Below are positions 56,201 to 62,200 of a DNA stretch of 64,000 nt, piece after piece. The notes below the pieces were generated by a model that saw only the letters and a program-made list of their open reading frames with translations, did not search any database and was not told where the DNA came from. Every line of letters starts with the position of its first letter. The stretch's first letter is position 1. The translations under genes and the position numbers were made by a program. The DNA comes from Locusta migratoria (lineage: Eukaryota; Arthropoda; Insecta; Orthoptera; Acrididae): positions 658,753,676-658,817,675 of the forward strand of contig CM048744.1 of the NCBI GenBank assembly GCA_026315105.1. The letters run 5' to 3'.

Positions 56201-59200
56201 ATAGCCAGCCCTGGCTAGCTTTGAAACCGGTAATGCCTAGTTCTTTGGCGAAAGACAATGCTTTAAGTTGGCACATTTCATTCGTCACGGCGTATCCGAA
56301 TTGTCGCTTCTCATCTACATAATCGCAGAGCCTTTTTTTGAGGTCCGGATGCTTCGCTTTTTGGTCGCGAAATGCTTGGCGATTACTATTAGTTCCCTGA
56401 AGCTGCGTTTTATTTTTTCACCAGTCACGAATAAAACTCTCTCTCATGTCGTACTTTCTTCCTGCTGCACGGTTTCCAATATCCTCAGCTTCTTCAATAA
56501 TTTTCAGTTTTTCTTTAGCAGTGTACGAGCGATAATGAGAACTTGTAGCCATAATTAACAAGTTTGAAAACGTTAATACTTCACTCCTAACGTGCTAATG
56601 ATGCGTCACAGACTGAGGCCACAACAATGCAATAGTATATTGGGATGTACTGTTGGAGGTGGAGCAGTACCAACAATGTTTCAAATAATCTGTGCACCCC
56701 AGTTTTTCGTCCTAAAATTCAGGAAAAAACGTGTGCGGATTATTCGAGTATATACGGTATATGGACAAAAAATTAGACACTGCAGACTGGGTCAAATTCT
56801 TTGGCATATTCGTAAATAAAAACATGTTGTGGAGTCATCATGTGGACAGCATACTGAGTCGACTGAATAGTCTTGTATATATTATGAATATTTTGTATAG
56901 TATCACTGATTTAGGTGAAAGGAAAACTGTATATATTGCATATTTTGTTTCAGGTATTAGGTATGGCATAACTTTCTAGGGGTCCGAAAAAACAAATTTA
57001 CTTAGAGCTTTTCGACTACAAAAAAAGATCATCCAAGCAATGGTGGGAGCTAAACCAAAGCAACACTATAAACCTTTATTTGCAAAACTAGATCTAGTGA
57101 CCATTCCATGCATATATATCTATGAAACTTTTTCTTTCACAAAAAGAAACCCACAACTTTTTTAGGGCAACTGTTTCTTACACCAATATCAAACTAGGTA
57201 TAGAGCGAACTACTTGTTACCAACCCATAGATTAAAATTGTATGAAAACACCCATACTATATGGGCATGAAATCTCTTACTAAAATATGTAAAAGTATGT
57301 ATGATTCAGATGTCAAAAGTACCAAAACAGATCTTGAAAAACATGTGAAAGATAAATGTTACTATAGTGTAGAAGATTTCTTGAATGAGAACAATTCATT
57401 ATAATTGTAGGTCCTCTAAAATATCTCCTTGTGATGTAGCACCACATGTGTTATTAGTTTATTGCCTATATCTAATAGTATTGTATGCAGTGTAACATTG
57501 ACAAGTTACCTGTTTCACAATAATTGATTGTATAAGACATGTAATGTGATGATAAAAATGGAATTGAATTGAATCATCAGGCAGAGAAACAGTTGATCAT
57601 AGTTACATATGGATCACATTGCTTGGTAACTACTGATCATCTTCCTGTTATCCCTGCATCCAACATAGCAACGTTTTGATGCAAATAGAGGCCGTCAAAT
57701 GCGGCCCGACTCCCGCTCGTTCCCGCCAGTGAGATACTTGGCGAGACCGCCGCACCCAAGAGCCGGCCGTGCCGGTTATACAGTCTTGGGGGCGAGGCAA
57801 CTCGGCACTCCCGACTGGCATGTAGAACAGCCGACAGCAGTGCACATGCGCACGGCCAGTCCCCCTCACTGCACTGTAATTATAGCATCTGTCTGGCACA
57901 CGTCTACATTTTATAAGGCTCCAATCGCTCTGCTGGCCGGGCCGAGATGGAAGAAAGGGGGGGAAATCCAAGTTCCGATTTTCAAGATTAAAAAAAAATG
58001 TTCATGGTATAGAAGACCAATCCACAATGTTTTATCAATCAAGTTTTTCCTTATAATCTTTGTCTTGTCTGTAAAAAGAAGAAAAGTCTACTTTTCATTC
58101 CGCCTGAGTTTTTAGTTTTGTAACACTCCTCACTAGATTTTGATGAAAGTATACGACTAAAAAAATCTGATTTTTGGACTCATAATAGTACATCATCTTA
58201 GCTTTCGAATGAATCATTCACCTTTTCATAATTCATAACAGTCATTTTTCTAGTGGCGCTATTTGTCAAGTGTGTGCGCTTGATTTATAAGTCGTGTATT
58301 GAAAAATTTCGATAATAAGCAGCTTAGTGTTCTATGCATTTTAGACTATACATTAAAGCAAGTAAAATGGAGCTAAAAGAACAGAGAAGTTTTTGAAATG
58401 GTATTCGCACTGATATCTATTCCCTTTCACAAGTAATTGTAAGTTATCTGAGCGGCGTCATGCCGCAACCGCAAGTCTACAAACTCAGCGTGTGTTGATC
58501 ATAGCATGAAGCACTGCTGTGCCGAAAATATTATTTGCTCTCATGATGTGTTAATAATCCCTAACCAGAAAATAACTATACGCTTTTTTTTGTGGTGACC
58601 GCTTACAATGGACAATGATCTGCTATGGTTTTTTGTAAGGTAATACTTCACTTAATAAAAGGTATACAACTAGTTTGTTGTGCACATAATATAATTGTTG
58701 GAATACATATTTTATGTTTTGAACTACAATAGAAGAATAAATTAATGTAAACTGCGAATTTACTGTTAATGGACTTAAATCAAATTTGCTGAAATTCTAT
58801 TTAATGATTTTCTAGTTGGAGATGACAAATGGAAGAAGCCCAAAAATATACTTACATTTATTGATGCATCTACACCTAAGATGACTATTACATTATTTAG
58901 CTTTCTTTTAATTTTCGCTTTTGTAGCTCTCGAAAAATGTTGTGCCACAATGTGAAACAATTTGTATACAGTGACTTACATAAAAGTGCTATCCTTCATG
59001 CCCTCCTCCTTATAAGGAAGGGATACTGCAACTTATGGCCTTGGGGATATGTGAGGTGTGTTGGTTTTATATGGTTCTCAGAATTTTTATTTATTTCGTT
59101 AGGAAGCTGTCTGATGGGAACTGCTTTTCTATGAACATTTCCTGAGTCACCTGATGACTATTTTCTTTGTCTCCATGGTACTTTCATTTCAATTTTTCTA

Positions 59201-62200
59201 CTTTAAATAAAAGAAAAATGCACAGATTTAGTTTAGCCTCAGACACTGCAGATCAGTAAAGGATGAGAAGCAGGTGTCATTTTGTTTCATTTTGGGATTT
59301 GTTTTTTTCTTCTTGGTGGGCTTGTGGCCAGTAACAAGGGATCGTCACCCACTGTCAGTGGAAGATTGAAGGAAACACAGGGGTGACCAATACTTGTTCA
59401 CTGCTGTCTGCTTCGAGCCAGCCAACTGTTAACTGATTTTGTTGTTTTATTACTATTGTTTGCACTGTACTGACTCATATAATTATAAGCACATGAGAAA
59501 TATGTGATCTGGACTCATCCCATTAATTTCGAGTAACATTTAAGAGGGTTTTTCCTTATGTAAACAACTAAGCATTTCTTAAATTTTTTATTCATATTAA
59601 AGAATTAATAGTAATAGAAGAAAAATAAACACATTTTCATAAGTGCAATTGAAAAAAATATCATTCAGAGAAGCTGGAGACGTGTGATACTTGTGCTGCA
59701 CAAGCAACACCTTTGCCCATTCGATTTGCGCCGGGAATATTAAACATATTGAAGGTTTACGTAAGGAAAGACACTCCTAAATGTTAGCCTAAATTCATGG
59801 GAGGAGTCCATTACCACCTATTTCTTATGTGCATAAAATTCGACGAGTCACTACAGTGGGAGGACAATAGCAATAAAATAACAAAATCAATGAACTGTTA
59901 GCTGGCTTGTTGAAGTAGACGGCAATCGATCTTCTACTGACAGTTGATGGAGATTCCTTATTGCTGAGGACAACCCCCCCCCCTCCCAAGGAAAAAATAA
60001 ATGACACACTCTTTTCATCCTTTACTGACCTGTCCTGCAGTGTCTGAGGCTGAACTAAACTCGCGTATGTAGAAAATTTGAAAGTACCATCCTGCAGACA
60101 AAGCAAATTGTCTTCAAATGATTCAGCAAAATGTTTGTAGAAACATTTTTCAACTCAGACAGGGTCCTAAAAGCAACTTAGATCATTCTTACTTTAATCT
60201 CAGATGTGAAGGTACCACATTTATGTGGGACACGTGATATACAACTTGTAGAAATTTTCAGCAATCAGCTGTAAAAATATTTATTTATTGGCAGATCTAG
60301 ATTTTGACCACTGGGTGGTCATTATCAACGCTTAGAAAATGATTAAAATTCTAAAAATGTCTCAAGCTCCATGTTGGAGGTTGCATTCGTACTGATCTGC
60401 CAATAAATAAATATTTTTACAACTGATTGCTGAAAATTTCTACAAGTCAAATACAGTTGTTGACCACAAATTCCACCATGGAATCAGGCCCAATATACAG
60501 TCATTTTCACATTGTGGTACCGCATTTCCTGAAAGTAACGAAAGAAAAATTTACAAAAAGGTATATACTGTGTATTAGGTGTAGATGGAACTATAAATAT
60601 AAGTGTTTTGGGCTTCTTCATCTTCAAGTAGAACGTGTTTACTGTAACGCCAGAAAATTTTATTTCAGTCCATTAACAGCAGAGTCGCAGTTTACATTAT
60701 TTTGTTCTTATCTTCTAGTTCCAAACATAAAATATATATTCAATGTGGTCAAAAAACCAAATATATGCCACTCATAAAGTCGAGTATGATCTGATGTAAA
60801 ACCGTAGCAGATCGTTGTCCATTGCAATCGGTCACCACCCAAGAAAAACTAGTTCATAATTGTTTTCTGGTTACGAATCATTAACACATCAGGAGGGACT
60901 GTCGATCACAGCCAACAATTCAAATTTTTTGGCACTGCAGTGCTTCACGCTGCACTCAACACAGGCTGATTTCATATGCTTGTAATCGCAGCCTGAGGCC
61001 GCAATTACTTGTGAAGGGACTACCATTTCAAAAACTTTTTTGTTCTTTTAGCTCCATTTCACTCGCTTTAATATATGGTCTAAAATGCAGAGAACAGTAA
61101 ACTGCCCGCTATCTAACTTTTTCAATACACGATTTGTAAATCAAGTGCACATACTTGACAAATAGCATTATTTGAAAACGACTGTTACGAATTACGAAAA
61201 GGTGAATATTTCATTCAAAACGTAAGATATTTCACTACAATGTGCCCTAAAATCAGATTTTTTTTTAAACCGCATACTTTCATCAAAATCGAGTGAGGAG
61301 CATTACAGAACTAAAAAACTCAGGCGGAATGAAAAATTGACTTTCTATTTTTTCATAGGCAAGGCAAAGCTTGTAAGGAAAAAATAATTTCATAAAATGA
61401 TGGAGCATGATCTTGTGTAGCATGAACAATTTTTACAATGTGAAAATCGAAGAAGAAGGGAAAAAAAAAAGTAATTTCCCCCATTTTTCGACTAGGCTGA
61501 GTCAAGTATTCATAAGCAAAAGTGAAAAATATCATTCTGGAATCATCTCCTAAGCTGTGGCGCACCCATGTCTCCACAATATCCTTTCTTCCAGGAGAAC
61601 TTCTGTGAAGTTTGGGAGATAAGGATGTGAGGTACTGGGGGAAGTAAAGATGTGAGAATAGAATATGAGGTGTGTCAAGATACCTCAGTCAGTAGAGTGC
61701 TTGCCTGTAAAAGCCAAAGGTCCTGCATTCGAATCTCAGTTCGCCACACAGTTTTAATCTGCCAGGAAGTTTCATGTACACACTCTGCTGCAGAGTGAAA
61801 ATATTCTACATCAAAATATGTTTTCAATTTGAAATAGTAACCAAGGGATTTTATTAGCAGTATAGAATGATAAATACCCTACGTACAATACAAATGTTTA
61901 GATAAAACTGAGCACTTTGCCTCTTAGAACATCATAGATACTAGCTAACATTTACACTTTTAAGTATTTGCTTGTAATACTTCTTATAGCTGATTCTTCT
62001 TCTTCTCCTTTGTAAGACAGCTATATCTATCATGAGAACTACAATTAACTGCTTAGGAAACTACTGTTAATGCAATGGAAGCAGTGAGGGAATTTTTGTC
62101 TTTTTGTCTTCACTGACAAATACTTGTCACTGAGTTGTTTGCTGTTTTTCCTAGTTCCTCCTTTTCATTTTCTCCTATTCCTCAACTCTAAAAATAGGGA

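Larger units (their letters stand above)
53830..57574 (+). mobile_element. CR1/Jockey-like LINE fragment, split by a pogo element
   Basis: Upstream of the insertion: I-F-C-D-L-S-K-A-F-D-T-V-N-H (54380-54420), then P-L-L-F-L-Y-Y-I-N-D-I, then D-A-D-D-S-T-A. Downstream from 56758: F-F-G-I-F-V-N-K-N-M-L-W, R-K-T-V-Y-I-A-Y-F and A-F-R-L-Q-K-K-I-I-Q-A-M. These are successive RT and thumb motifs of one LINE. It ends in a GAATT-repeat tail at 57560-57574. Stops and frameshifts make it inactive, and the 5' part is absent. Confidence 0.82.
57955..61490. repeat. Giant near-palindrome: inverted arms of about 1.6 kb
   Basis: The left arm runs from about 57955 to 59565 and the right from about 59755 to 61490, with a loop of less than 200 nt. 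Anchor pairs: TTTCATTCCGCCTGAGTTTT near 58095 and its near complement near 61315; TGGAGCTAAAAGAAC near 58370 and its complement near 61045; CCTCAGACACTGCAG at 59237 and its complement at 60035. The arms are diverged by point changes and small indels. A smaller hairpin (60244-60448) is inserted in the right arm only. Two inverted copies of one transposon, or a single foldback element, would explain it. Confidence 0.85.

Noticed and set aside
61680..61750. True tRNA gene
   Set aside because: Embedded in a longer repeat with constant flanks; the cloverleaf is incomplete.
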